A stretch of 64,000 bases of DNA from Cavia porcellus (taxonomy: Eukaryota; Chordata; Mammalia; Rodentia; Caviidae). Positions 49,234-62,610 of this stretch are shown piece by piece (the first letter of the stretch is position 1; every line of letters starts with the position of its first letter). Position numbers and translations under genes: made by a program. The notes below the pieces were generated by a model. It searched no databases and was not told where the DNA came from. It saw nothing but the letters and a program-made list of their open reading frames with translations. Where the stretch lies: contig NW_026947501.1 in the NCBI RefSeq assembly GCF_034190915.1, positions 4,464,001 to 4,528,000 of the forward strand, given 5' to 3'.

Positions 49234-52200
49234 AGAAAAACATCACGGGGTTGTGTGAATTGGAGGGCCTGAATTAGAATAGGCAGTGAGTGGCAATGTA
49301 GGAAAGAGAAAAGCACCTCGGGATGGTCAGCATTGGGAGGTCAGGAAACATGCAGTGGCTATGTAGGATAGGTTTCAGAAAAACATCGCGGGGTGGTGCG
49401 CATTGTACGGGTTTCTAACAGGCCATTCACAAGTAGGAGTGAGAAAAACATCACGGGGTGGTGTGAATCGGATGGCCTGCATCAGCATAGGCAGTGAGTG
49501 GCAATGTAGGATGTAGAAAAGCACCACAGGGTGATTAGGATGTAGACGTCAGGAAACATGCAGGGCCAATGTAAGATGGGTTTCTGAAAAAAATCGCGTG
49601 GTGGTGCCCATTGAAAGCGTTTCTAACAGGCCATTCACTAGTAGTAGTAAGAAAAACATCAATAGATGGTGTGAAATGGAGGGGCTTAATTAGGATAGGC
49701 AGTGAGAGGCAATGTAGAATGGAGAAAAGCACCACGGTGTGGTGAGCATGGAGATGTCAGGAAACATGCAGTGGCAATGCAGGATATGTTTCTGAAAAAC
49801 ATCGCAGGGTGGTGCGCATTGTAAGGGTTTCTAACAGGCCATTCACAAGTAGGAGTGAGAAAAACATCACGGAGTGGTGTTAATTGGAGGGGCAGAATTA
49901 GGATAAGCAGTGAATGGCAATGTAGGATGGAGAAAAGCACCACGGGATGGTCAGCATGGAGATACAGGAAACATGCAGTGGCAATGTAGGATATGTTTCT
50001 GAAAAACATCGCGGGGTGGTGCGCATTGTAAGGGTATCTAACAGGCCATTCACTAGTAGGAGTGAGAAAAACATCACCGGGTTGTGTGAATCGGAGGGCC
50101 TGAATTAGAATAGGCAGTGAGTGGCAATGTAGGATGTTGAAAAGCACCACGGGGTGATTAGGATGTGGAAGTCAGGAAACATGCAGGGCCAATGTAAGAT
50201 GGGTTTCTGAAAAAAATTGCGTGGTGGTGTCCATTGAAAGGGTTTTTAACAGGCCATTCACTAGTAGCAGTGAGAAAAACATCAAGGGGTGGTGTGAAAC
50301 GGAGGGACTTAATTAGGATAGGCAGTGAGAGGCAATGTAGAATGGAGAAAAGCACCATGGGGTGGTCAGCATGGAGATGTCAAGAAACATGCAGTGGCAA
50401 TGCAGGATATGTTTCTGAAAAACATCGCGGGGTGGTGCGCATTGTAAGGGTTTCTGACAGGCCATTCACTAGGAGGAGTGAGAAAAACATCACGGGGTTG
50501 TGTGAATCAGAGGGCCTGAATTATATTAGCCAGTGAGTGGCAATGTAGGAAGGAGAAAAGCACCACAGGCTGGTCAGCATGGGGAGGTCAGGAAACATGC
50601 AGTGGCAATGTAGCATTGGTTTCTGAAAAACATCGTGGGGTGGTGCGCATTGTAAGGGTTTCTAACTGGCCATTCACTAGTAGGAGTGAGAAAAACATCA
50701 CGTGGTGGTGTGAATTGGAGGGCCTGGATTAGGATAAGCAGTGAGTGGCAATGTAGGATGGAGAAAAGGACCACGGGTTGGTCAGCATGGGGAGGTCGGG
50801 AAACATGCATTGGCAATGTAGGATAGGTTTCTGAAAAACATCGCTGGTGGTGTGCATTGTAAGGCTTTCTACCAGGCCATTCACTAGAAGGAGTGAGAAA
50901 AACATCACAGGGTGGTGTGAATCAGAGGGCCTGAATTAGGATAGTCAGTGTGTGGCAATGTAGGATGGAGAAAATCACCACGGGGTGGTCAGCATGGGGA
51001 GGTCAGGAAACATGCAGTGGCAATGTGGGATAGGTTTTTGAAAAAAAAGCGGGGTGGTGCGCATTGTAAGGTTTTCTAACAGGCCATTCACTAGTAGGAG
51101 TCCGAAAAACATCACGTGGTGGTGTGAATCGGGGGGCCTGATTTAGGATAGGTAGTGAGTGGCAATGTAAAATGGAGAAAAACACCAGGAGGTGGTCATC
51201 ATGGGGAGGACAGGAAACATGCAGTGGCAATGAAGGATAGTTTTCTGGAAAACATCACGGGGTGTTGCACATTGTAAGTGTTTCTAACAGGCCTTTCACT
51301 AGTAGGAGTGAGAAAAACATCACGGGGTGGTGTGAATCGGAGGGACTGAATTAGAATAGGCAGTGAGTGGCAATATAGGATGGAGAAAAGCACCACAGGG
51401 TGGTCAGCATGGGGAGGTCAGGAAACATGCAGTGGCAATGTAGGATCATTTTCTGAATAACATCACGGGATGGTGCCCATTGTCAGGCTTTCTAACAGGC
51501 CATTCACTAGAAGGAGTGAGAAAAACATCACGGGGCGGTGTGGATCGAAGGGCCTGAATTAGGAGAGGCAGTGAGTGGCAATGTAAAATGGAGAAAAGCA
51601 CCACGGGGTGGTCATCATGAGGAGGTCAGGAAACATTCAGTGGCAATGTAGGATAGGTTTCTGAAAAACATCGGGAGGTGGTGCGCACTGTACGGGTTTC
51701 TAAATGGCCATTCTCTAGTAGGAGTGAGAAAAACACCACGGGCTTGTGTGAATCGGAGGGCCTGAATTAGAATAGTCAGGGAGTGGCAATGTAGGATGGA
51801 GAAAAGCACCACGGGGAGGTCAGCATTGGGAGGTCAGGAAACATGCAATGGCAATGTAGGATAGGTTTCTGAAAAACCTCTCGGAGTGGTGCGCATTGTA
51901 AGTGTTTCTAACAGGCCATTCACTTGCAGGAGTGAGAAAAACATCACGGGGTGGTGTGAATAGGATGGCCTTCATTAGGATAGGCAGTGAGTGGCAATGT
52001 AGGATGTTGAAAAGCACCACGGGGTGATTAGGATGTGGAAGTCAGGAAACATGCAGGGCCAATGTAAGATGGGTTTCTGAAAAAAATTGCGTGGTGGTGT
52101 CCATTGAAAGGGTTTTTAACAGGCCATTCACTAGTAGCAGTGAGAAAAACATCGAGGGGTGGTGTGAAACGGAGGGACTTAATTAGGATAGGCAGTGAGA

Positions 52201-53289
52201 GGCAATGTAGAATGGAGAAAAGCACCATGGGGTGGTCAGCATGGAGATGTCAAGAAACATGCAGTGGCAATGCAGGATATGTTTCTGAAAAACATCGCGG
52301 GGTGGTGCGCATTGTAAGGGTTTCTGACAGGCCATTCACTAGGAGGAGTGAGAAAAACATCACGGGGTTGTGTGAATCAGAGGGCCTGAATTATATTAGC
52401 CAGTGAGTGGCAATGTAGGAAGGAGAAAAGCACCACAGGCTGGTCAGCATGGGGAGGTCAGGAAACATGCAGTGGCAATGTAGCATTGGTTTCTGAAAAA
52501 CATCGTGGGGTGGTGCGCATTGTACGGGTTTCTAACAGGCCATTCACTAGTAGGAGTGAGAAAAACATCACGTGGTGGTGTGAATTGGAGGGCCTGGATT
52601 AGGATAAGCAGTGAGTGGCAATGTAGGATGGAGAAAAGCACCATGGGGCGGTCAACATTGGGAGGTCAGGAAACTTGCAGTGGCAATGTAGGATACGTTT
52701 CTGAAAACCTTCGTGGGGTGGTGTGCATTGTAAGGGTTTCTAACAGGCCATTCACTAGTAAGATTGAGAAAGACATCACGGGGTGGTGTGCATTGGAGGG
52801 CCTTAGTTAAGATAGGCAGGGAGTAGCAATGTAGGAGGAGAAAAGCACCATAGGGTGGTCAGCATGGGGACGTCTGGAAATATGCAGTGGCAAGGTAGGA
52901 TAGGTTTCTGAAAAACATCGCGGGGTGGTGCGCAATGTAAGGGTACCTAACAGGCCATTCACTAGTAGGAGTGAGAAAAGCATCACGGGGTTGTGTGAAT
53001 CGGAGGGCCTGAATTAAAATAGGCAGTTAGTGGCAATGTAGGACAGAGAAAAGCACCACGGGATGGTCAGCATGGGGAGGTCAGGAAACATGCAGTAGCA
53101 ATGTAGGATAGGTTTCTGAAAAGCATCGCGGGGTGGTGCGCATTGTACGGGTTTCTAAGAGGCCATTCAAAAGTAGGAGTGAGAAAAACATCACGGGGTT
53201 GTGTGAATCGGAGGGCCTGAATTACAATAGGCAGTGAGTGGCAATGTAGGAAAGAGAAAAGCACCTCGGGATGGTCAGCATTGGGAGGT
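49234..53289. repeat. Block G: mosaic of block F-type monomers
   Basis: About 19-20 monomers of the same types as block F in a new order. Positions 50115-50765 and 51985-52635 match at 1,870 bp (nine units) and then part company (AAAGGACCACGGG against AAAGCACCATGGGG). Positions 50760-51980 follow the order at 46610-47830. This is a rearranged stretch between two regular HOR families. Confidence 0.75.
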
Positions 53290-56200
53290 CAGGAAACATG
53301 CAGTGGCAATGTGGGATAGGTTTTTGAAAAAAAAGCGGGGTGGTGCGCATTGTAAGGTTTTCTAACAGGCCATTCACTAGTAGGAGTCTGAAAAACATCA
53401 CGTGGTGGTGTGAATCGGAGGGCCTGATTTAGGATAGGTAGTGAGTGGCAATGTAAAATGGAGAAAAGCACCACGAGGTGGTCATCATGGGGAGGACAGA
53501 AAACATGCAGTGGCAATGAAGGATAGTTTTCTGGAAAACATCACGGGGTGTCGCACATTGTAAGTCTTTCTAACAGGCCTTTCACTAGTAGGAGTGAGAA
53601 AAACATCACAGGGTGGTGTGAATCGGAGGGCCTGAATTAGAATAGGCAGTGAGTGGCAATATAGGATGGAGAAAAGCACCACAGGGTGGTCAGCATGGGG
53701 AGGTCAGGAAACATGCAGTGGCAATGTAGGATCATTTTCTGAATAACATCACGGGATGGTGCCCATTGTCAGGCTTTCTAACAGGCCATTCACTAGAAGG
53801 AGTGAGAAAAACATCACGGGGTGGTGTGGATCGGAGGGCCTGAATTAGGATAGGCAGTGAGTGGCAATGTAAAATGGAGAAAAGCCCCACGGGGTGGTCA
53901 TCATGAGGAGGTCAGGAAACATTCAGTGGCAATGTAGGATAGGTTTCTGAAAAACATCGGGGGGTGGTGCGCACTGTACGGGTTTCTAAATGGCCATTCT
54001 CTAGTAGGAGTGAGAAAAACACCACGGGGTGGTGTGATTCGGAGGGCCTGAATTAGAATAGTTAGGGAGTGGCAATGTAGGATGGAGAAAAGCACCACGG
54101 GGAGGTCAGCATGGGGAGGTCAGGAAACATGCAGTGGCAATGTAGGATAGGTTTCTGAAAAACCTCTCGGCGTGGTGCGCATTTTAAGTGTTTCTAACAG
54201 GCCATTCACTTGTAGGAGTGAGAAAAACATCACGGGCTGGTGTGAATAGGATGGCCTTCATTAGGATAGGCAGTGAGTGGCAATGTAGGATGTTGAAAAG
54301 CACCACGGGGTGATTAGGATGTGGAAGTCAGGAAACATGCAGGGAAAATGTGAGATGGGTTTCTGAAAAAAATTGCGTGGTGGTGTCCATTGAAAGGGTT
54401 TTTAACAGGCCATTCACTAGTAGCAGTGAGAAAAACATGAAGGGGTGGTGTGAAACGGAGGGACTTAATTAGGATAGGCAGTGAGAGGCAATGTAGAATG
54501 GAGAAAAGCACCATGGGGTGGTCAGCATGGAGATGTCAAGAAACATGCAGTGGCAATGCAGGATATGTTTCTGAAAAACATCACGGGGTGGTGCGCATTG
54601 TAAGGGTTTCTAACAGGCCATTCACTAGGAGGAGTGAGAAAAACATCACGGGGTTGTGTGAATCAGAGGGCCTGAATTATATAAGCCAGTGAGTAGCAAT
54701 GTAGGAAGGAGAAAAGCACCACAGGCTGGTCAGCATGGGGAGGTCAGGAAACATGCAGTGGCAATGTAGCATTGGTTTCTGAAAAACATCGTGGGGTGGT
54801 GCACATTGTACGGGTTTCTAACTGGCCATTCACTAGTAGGAGTGAGAAAAACATCACGTGGTGGTGTGAATTGGAGGGCCTGGATTAGGATAAGCAGTGA
54901 GTGGCAATGTAGGATGGAGAAAAGCACCATGGGGCGGTCAACATTGGGAGGTCAGGAAACTTGCAGTGGCAATGTAGGATAGTTTTCCGAAAACCTTCGT
55001 GGGGTGGTGTGCATTGTAAGGGTTTCTAACAGGCCATTCACTAGTAAGATTGAGAAAGACATCACGGGGTGGTGTGAATTGGAGGGCCTTAGTTAAGATA
55101 GGCAGGGAGTAGCAATGTAGGAGGAGAAAAGCACCATAGGGTGGTCAGCATGGGGACGTCTGGAAATATGCAGTGGCAAGGTAGGATAGGTTTCTGAAAA
55201 ACATCGCGGGGTGGTGCGCACTGTAAGGGTACCTAACAGGCCATTCACTAGTAGGAGTGAGAAAAACATCACGGGGTTGTGTGAATCGGAGGGCCTGAGT
55301 TAAAATAGGCAGTTAGTGGCAATGTAGGACAGAGAAAAGCACCACGGGATGGTCAGCATGGGGAGGTCAGGAAACATGCAGTAGCAATGTAGGATAGGTT
55401 TCTGAAAAACATCGCGTGGTGGTGCGCATTGTACGGGTTTCTAAGAGGCCATTCAAATGTAGGAGTGAGAAAAACATCACGGGGTGGTGTGAATCGGAGG
55501 GGCAGAATTAGGATAAGCAGTGAATGGCAATGTAGGATGGAGAAAAGCACCATGGGGTGGTCAGCATGGAGATGTCAAGAAACATGCAGTGGCAATGCAG
55601 GATATGTTTCTGAAAAACATCCCGGGGTGGTGCGCATTGTAAGGGTTTCTGACAGGCCATTCACTAGGAGGAGTGAGAAAAACATCACGGGGTTGTGTGA
55701 ATCAGAGGGCCTGAATTATATTAGCCAGTGAGTGGCAATGTAGGAAGGAGAAAAGCACCACAGGCTGGTCAGCATGGGGAGGTCAGTAAACATGCAGTGG
55801 CAATGTAGCATTGGTTTCTGAAAAACATCGTGGGGTGGTGCGCATTGTACGGGTTTCTAACTGGCCATTCACTAGTAGGAGTGAGAAAAACATCACGTGG
55901 TGGTGTGAATTGGAGGGCCTGGATTAGGATAAGCAGTGAGTGGCAATGTAGGATGGAGAAAAGGACCACGGGTTGGTCAGCATGGGGAGGTCGGGAAACA
56001 TGCATTGGCAATGTAGGATAGGTTTCTGAAAAACATCGCTGGTGGTGTGCATTGTAAGGCTTTCTACCAGGCCATTCACTAGAAGGAGTGAGAAAAACAT
56101 CACAGGGTGGTGTGAATCAGAGGGCCTGAATTAGGATAGTCAGTGTGTGGCAATGTAGGATGGAGAAAATCACCACGGGGTGGTCAGCATGGGGAGGTCA

Positions 56201-56613
56201 GGAAACATGCAGTGGCAATGTGGGATAGGTTTTTGAAAAAAAAGCGGGGTGGTGCGCATTGTAAGGTTTTCTAACAGGCCATTCACTAGTAGGAGTCCGA
56301 AAAACATCACGTGGTGGTGTGAATCGGGGGGAATGATTTAGGATAGGTAGTGAGTGGCAATATAAAATGGAGAAAAACACCAGGAGGTGGTCATCATGGG
56401 GAGGACAGGAAACATGCAGTGGCAATGAAGGATAGTTTTCTGGAAAACATCACGGGGTGTTGCACATTGTAAGTCTTTCTAACAGGCCTTTCACTAGTAG
56501 GAGTGAGAAAAACATCACAGGGTGGTGTGAATCGGAGGGCCTGAATTAGAATAGGCAGTGAGTGGCAATGTAGGAAAGAGAAAAGCACCTCGGGATGGTC
56601 AGCATTGGGAGGT
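53290..56613. repeat. 16-monomer HOR, copy 1 (3,324 bp)
   Basis: First copy of a 3,324-bp period (16 units minus four bases). Matching positions include 54314 with 57638, 54730 with 58054 and 55353 with 58677. A rare AGCCCCACGGGG variant at 53884 recurs at 57208 and 60532. The first few hundred bases are more diverged from the next copy than the rest. A weaker match reaches back to about 53170, so the left edge is not sharp. Confidence 0.85.
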
Positions 56614-59600
56614 CAGGAAACATGCAGTGGCAATGTGGGATAGGTTTTTGAAAAAAAAGCGGGGTGGTGCGCATTGTAAGGTTTTCTAACAGGCCATTCA
56701 CTAGTAGGAATCCGAAAAACATCACGTGGTGGTGTGAATCGGGGGGCCTGATTTAGGATAGGTAGTGAGTGGCAATGTAAAATGGAGAAAAACACCAGGA
56801 GGTGGTCATCATGGGGAGGACAGGAAACATGCAGTGGCAATGAAGGATAGTTTTCTGGAAAACATCACGGGGTGTTGCACATTGTAAGTGTTTCTAACAG
56901 GCCTTTCACTAGTAGGAGTGAGAAAAACATCACGGGGTGGTGTGAATCGGAGGGACTGAATTAGAATAGGCAGTGAGTGGCAATATAGGATGGAGAAAAG
57001 CACCACAGGGTGGTCAGCATGGGGAGGTCAGGAAACATGCAGTGGCAATGTAGGATCATTTTCTGAATAACATCACGGGATGGTGCCCATTGTCATTCTT
57101 TCTAACAGGCCATTCACTAGAAGGAGTGAGAAAAACATCACGGGGTGGTGTGGATCGGAGGGCCTGAATTAGGATAGGCAGTGAGTGGCAATGTAAAATG
57201 GAGAAAAGCCCCACGGGGTGGTCATCATGAGGAGGTCAGGAAACATTCAGTGGCAATGTAGGATAGGTTTCTGAAAAACATCGGGGGGTGGTGCGCACTG
57301 TACGGGTTTCTAAATGGCCATTCTCTAGTAGGAGTGAGAAAAACACCACGGGGTGGTGTGATTCGGAGGGCCTGAATTAGAATAGTTAGGGAGTGGCAAT
57401 GTAGGATGGAGAAAAGCACCACGGGGAGGTCAGCATGGGGAGGTCAGGAAACATGCAGTGGCAATGTAGGATAGGTTTCTGAGAAACCTCTCGGCGTGGT
57501 GCGCATTTTAAGTGTTTCTAACAGGCCATTCACTTGTAGGAGTGAGAAAAACATCACGGGGTGGTGTGAATAGGATGGCCTTCATTAGGATAGGCAGTGA
57601 GTGGCAATGTAGGATGTTGAAAAGCACCACGGGGTGATTAGGATGTGGAAGTCAGGAAACATGCAGGGAAAATGTGAGATGGGTTTCTGAAAAAAATTGC
57701 GTGGTGGTGTCCATTGAAAGGGTTTTTAACAGGCCATTCACTAGTAGCAGTGAGAAAAACATGAAGGGGTGGTGTGAAACGGAGGGACTTAATTAGGATA
57801 GGCAGTGAGAGGCAATGTAGAATGGAGAAAAGCACCATGGGGTGGTCAGCATGGAGATGTCAAGAAACATGCAGTGGCAATGCAGGATATGTTTCTGAAA
57901 AACATCACGGGGTGGTGCGCATTGTAAGGGTTTCTAACAGGCCATTCACTAGGAGGAGTGAGAAAAACATCACGGGGTTGTGTGAATCAGAGGGCCTGAA
58001 TTATATAAGCCAGTGAGTAGCAATGTAGGAAGGAGAAAAGCACCACAGGCTGGTCAGCATGGGGAGGTCAGGAAACATGCAGTGGCAATGTAGCACTGGT
58101 TTCTGAAAAACATCGTGGGGTGGTGCACATTGTACGGGTTTCTAACTGGCCATTCACTAGTAGGAGTGAGAAAAACATCACGTGGTGGTGTGAATTGGAG
58201 GGCCTGGATTAGGATAAGCAGTGAGTGGCAATGTAGGATGGAGAAAAGCACCATGGGGCGGTCAACATTGGGAGGTCAGGAAACTTGCAGTGGCAATGTA
58301 GGATAGTTTTCCGAAAACCTTCGTGGGGTGGTGTGCATTGTAAGGGTTTCTAACAGGCCATTCACTAGTAAGATTGAGAAAGACATCACGGGGTGGTGTG
58401 AATTGGAGGGCCTTAGTTAAGATAGGCAGGGAGTAGCAATGTAGGAGGAGAAAAGCACCATAGGGTGGTCAGCATGGGGACGTCTGGAAATATGCAGTGG
58501 CAAGGTAGGATAGGTTTCTGAAAAACATCGCGGGGTGGTGCGCACTGTAAGGGTACCTAACAGGCCATTCACTAGTAGGAGTGAGAAAAACATCACGGGG
58601 TTGTGTGAATCGGAGGGCCTGAGTTAAAATAGGCAGTTAGTGGCAATGTAGGACAGAGAAAAGCACCACGGGATGGTCAGCATGGGGAGGTCAGGAAACA
58701 TGCAGTAGCAATGTAGGATAGGTTTCTGAAAAACATCGCAGGGTGGTGCGCATTGTACGGGTTTCTAAGAGGCCATTCAAATGTAGAAGTGAGAAAAACA
58801 TCACGGGGTGGTGTGAATCGGAGGGGCAGAATTAGGATAAGCAGTGAATGGCAATGTAGGATGGAGAAAAGCACCATGGGGTGGTCAGCATGGAGATGTC
58901 AAGAAACATGCAGTGGCAATGCAGGATATGTTTCTGAAAAACATCGCGGAGTGGTGCGCATTGCAAGGGTTTCTGACAGGCCATTCACTAGGAGGAGTGA
59001 GAAAAACATCACGGGGTTGTGTGAATCAGAGGGCCTGAATTATATTAGCCAGTGAGTGGCAATGTAGGAAGGAGAAAAGCACCACAGGCTGGTCAGCATG
59101 GGGAGGTCAGGAAACATGCAGTGGCAATGTAGCATTGGTTTCTGAAAAACATCGTGGGGTGGTGCGCATTGTACGGGTTTCTAACTGGCCATTCACTAGT
59201 AGGAGTGAGAAAAACATCACGTGGTGGTGTGAATTGGAGGGCCTGGATTAGGATAAGCAGTGAGTGGCAATGTAGGATGGAGAAAAGGACCACGGGTTGG
59301 TCAGCATGGGGAGGTCGGGAAACATGCATTGGCAATGTAGGATAGGTTTCTGAAAAACATCGCTGGTGGTGTGCATTGTAAGGCTTTCTACCAGGCCATT
59401 CACTAGAAGGAGTGAGAAAAACATCACAGGGTGGTGTGAATCAGAGGGCCTGAATTAGGATAGTCAGTGTGTGGCAATGTAGGATGGAGAAAATCACCTC
59501 GGGGTGGTCAGCATGGGGAGGTCAGGAAACATGCAGTGGCAATGTGGGATAGGTTTTTGAAAAAAAAGCGGGGTGGTGCGCATTGTAAGGTTTTCTAACA

Positions 59601-59937
59601 GGCCATTCACTAGTAGGAGTCCGAAAAACATCACGTGGTGGTGTGAATCGGGGGGCCTGATTTAGGATAGGTAGTGAGTGGCAATGTAAAATGGAGAAAA
59701 ACACCAGGAGGTGGTCATCATGGGGAGGACAGGAAACATGCAGTGGCAATGAAGGATAGTTTTCTGGAAAACATCACGGGGTGTTGCACATTGTAAGGCT
59801 TTCTAACAGGCCTTTCACTAGTAGGAGTGAGAAAAACATCACAGGGTGGTGTGAATCGGAGGGCCTGAATTAGAATAGGCAGTGAGTGGCAATGTAGGAA
59901 AGAGAAAAGCACCTCGGGATGGTCAGCATTGGGAGGT
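56614..59937. repeat. 16-monomer HOR, copy 2 (3,324 bp)
   Basis: Second copy, close to identical to its neighbours. Landmarks at 57225, 57638, 58054, 58677 and 59522 each recur 3,324 bp further on. Small differences include TAGCACTGG at 58091, where its neighbours read TAGCATTGG. Confidence 0.87.
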
Positions 59938-62610
59938 CAGGAAACACGCAGTGGCAATGTGGGATAGGTTTTTGAAAAAAAAGGGGGGTGGTGCGCATTG
60001 TAAGGTTTTCTAACAGGCCATTCACTAGTAGGAGTCCGAAAAACATCACGTGGTGGTGTGAATCGGGGGGCCTGATTTAGGATAGGTAGTGAGTGGCAAT
60101 GTAAAATGGAGAAAAACACCAGGAGGTGGTCATCATGGGGAGGACAGGAAACATGCAGTGGCAATGAAGGATAGTTTTCTGGAAAACATCACGGGGTGTT
60201 GCACATTGTAAGTGTTTCTAACAGGCCTTTCACTAGTAGGAGTGAGAAAAACATCACGGGGTGGTGTGAATCGGAGGGACTGAATTAGAATAGGCAGTGA
60301 GTGGCAATATAGGATGGAGAAAAGCACCACAGGGTGGTCAGCATGGGGAGGTCAGGAAACATGCAGTGGCAATGTAGGATCATTTTCTGAATAACATCAC
60401 GGGATGGTGCCCATTGTCAGGCTTTCTAACAGGCCATTCACTAGAAGGAGTGAGAAAAACATCACGGGGTGGTGTGGATCGGAGGGCCTGAATTAGGATA
60501 GGCAGTGAGTGGCAATGTAAAATGGAGAAAAGCCCCACGGGGTGGTCATCATGAGGAGGTCAGGAAACATTCAGTGGCAATGTAGGATAGGTTTCTGAAA
60601 AACATCGGGGGGTGGTGCGCACTGTACGGGATTCTAAATGGCCATTCTCTAGTAGGAGTGAGAAAAACACCACGGGGTGGTGTGATTCGGAGGGCCTGAA
60701 TTAGAATAGTTAGGGAGTGGCAATGTAGGATGGAGAAAAGCACCACGGGGAGGTCAGCATGGGGAGGTCAGGAAACATGCAGTGGCAATGTAGGATAGGT
60801 TTCTGAAAAACCTCTCGGCGTGGTGCGCATTTTAAGTGTTTCTAACAGGCCATTCACTTGTAGGAGTGAGAAAAACATCACGGGGTGGTGTGAATAGGAT
60901 GGCCTTCATTAGGATAGGCAGTGAGTGGCAATGTAGGATGTTGAAAAGCACCACGGGGTGATTAGGATGTGGAAGTCAGGAAACATGCAGGGAAAATGTG
61001 AGATGGGTTTCTGAAAAAAATTGCGTGGTGGTGTCCATTGAAAGGGTTTTTAACAGGCCATTCACTAGTAGCAGTGAGAAAAACATGAAGGGGTGGTGTG
61101 AAACGGAGGGACTTAATTAGGATAGGCAGTGAGAGGCAATGTAGAATGGAGAAAAGCACCATGGGGTGGTCAGCATGGAGATGTCAAGAAACATGCAGTG
61201 GCAATGCAGGATATGTTTCTGAAAAACATCACGGGGTGGTGCGCATTGTAAGGGTTTCTAACAGGCCATTCACTAGGAGGAGTGAGAAAAACATCACGGG
61301 GTTGTGTGAATCAGAGGGCCTGAATTATATAAGCCAGTGAGTAGCAATGTAGGAAGGAGAAAAGCACCACAGGCTGGTCAGCATGGGGAGGTCAGGAAAC
61401 ATGCAGTGGCAATGTAGCATTGGTTTCTGAAAAACATCGTGGGGTGGTGCACATTGTACGGGTTTCTAACTGGCCATTCACTAGTAGGAGTGAGAAAAAC
61501 ATCACGTGGTGGTGTGAATTGGAGGGCATGGATTAGGATAAGCAGTGAGTGGCAATGTAGGATGGAGAAAAGCACCATGGGGCGGTCAACATTGGGAGGT
61601 CAGGAATCTTGCAGTGGCAATGTAGGATAGTTTTCCGAAAACCTTCGTGGGGTGGTGTGCATTGTAAGGGTTTCTAACAGGCCATTCACTAGTAAGATTG
61701 AGAAAGACATCACGGGGTGGTGTGAATTGGAGGGCCTTAGTTAAGATAGGCAGGGAGTAGCAATGTAGGAGGAGAAAAGCACCATAGGGTGGTCAGCATG
61801 GGGACGTCTGGAAATATGCAGTGGCAAGGTAGGATAGGTTTCTGAAAAACATCGCGGGGTGGTGCGCACTGTAAGGGTACCTAACAGGCCATTCACTAGT
61901 AGGAGTGAGAAAAACATCACGGGGTTGTGTGAATCGGAGGGCCTGAGTTAAAATAGGCAGTTAGTGGCAATGTAGGACAGAGAAAAGCACCACGGGATGG
62001 TCAGCATGGGGAGGTCAGGAAACATGCAGTAGCAATGTAGGATAGGTTTCTGAAAAACATCGCAGGGTGGTGCGCATTGTACGGGTTTCTAAGAGGCCAT
62101 TCAAATGTAGGAGTGAGAAAAACATCACGGGGTGGTGTGAATCGGAGGGGCAGAATTAGGATAAGCAGTGAATGGCAATGTAGGATGGAGAAAAGCACCA
62201 TGGGGTGGTCAGCATGGAGATGTCAAGAAACATGCAGTGGCAATGCAGGATATGTTTCTGAAAAACATCACGGGGTGGTGCGCATTGTAAGGGTTTCTAA
62301 CAGGCCATTCACTAGGAGGAGTGAGAAAAACATCACGGGGTTGTGTGAATCAGAGGGCCTGAATTATATTAGCCAGTGAGTGGCAATGTAGGAAGGAGAA
62401 AAGCACCACAGGCTGGTCAGTATGGGGAGGTCAGGAAACATGCAGTGGCAATGTAGCATTGGTTTCTGAAAAACATCGTGGGGTGGTGCGCATTGTACGG
62501 GTTTCTAACAGGCCATTCACTAGTAGGAGTGAGAAAAACATCACGTGGTGGTGTGAATTGGAGGGCCTGGATTAGGATAAGCAGTGAGTGGCAATGTAGG
62601 ATGGAGAAAA
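59938..62610. repeat. 16-monomer HOR, copy 3 (partial, ~2,673 bp)
   Basis: The third copy follows copy 2 until about 62610, where GAAAAGGACCACGGG (59283 in copy 2) is replaced by GAAAAGCATCATGGGG. About three of the sixteen monomers are missing. The sequence then continues with the order found after 52637. Confidence 0.85.
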
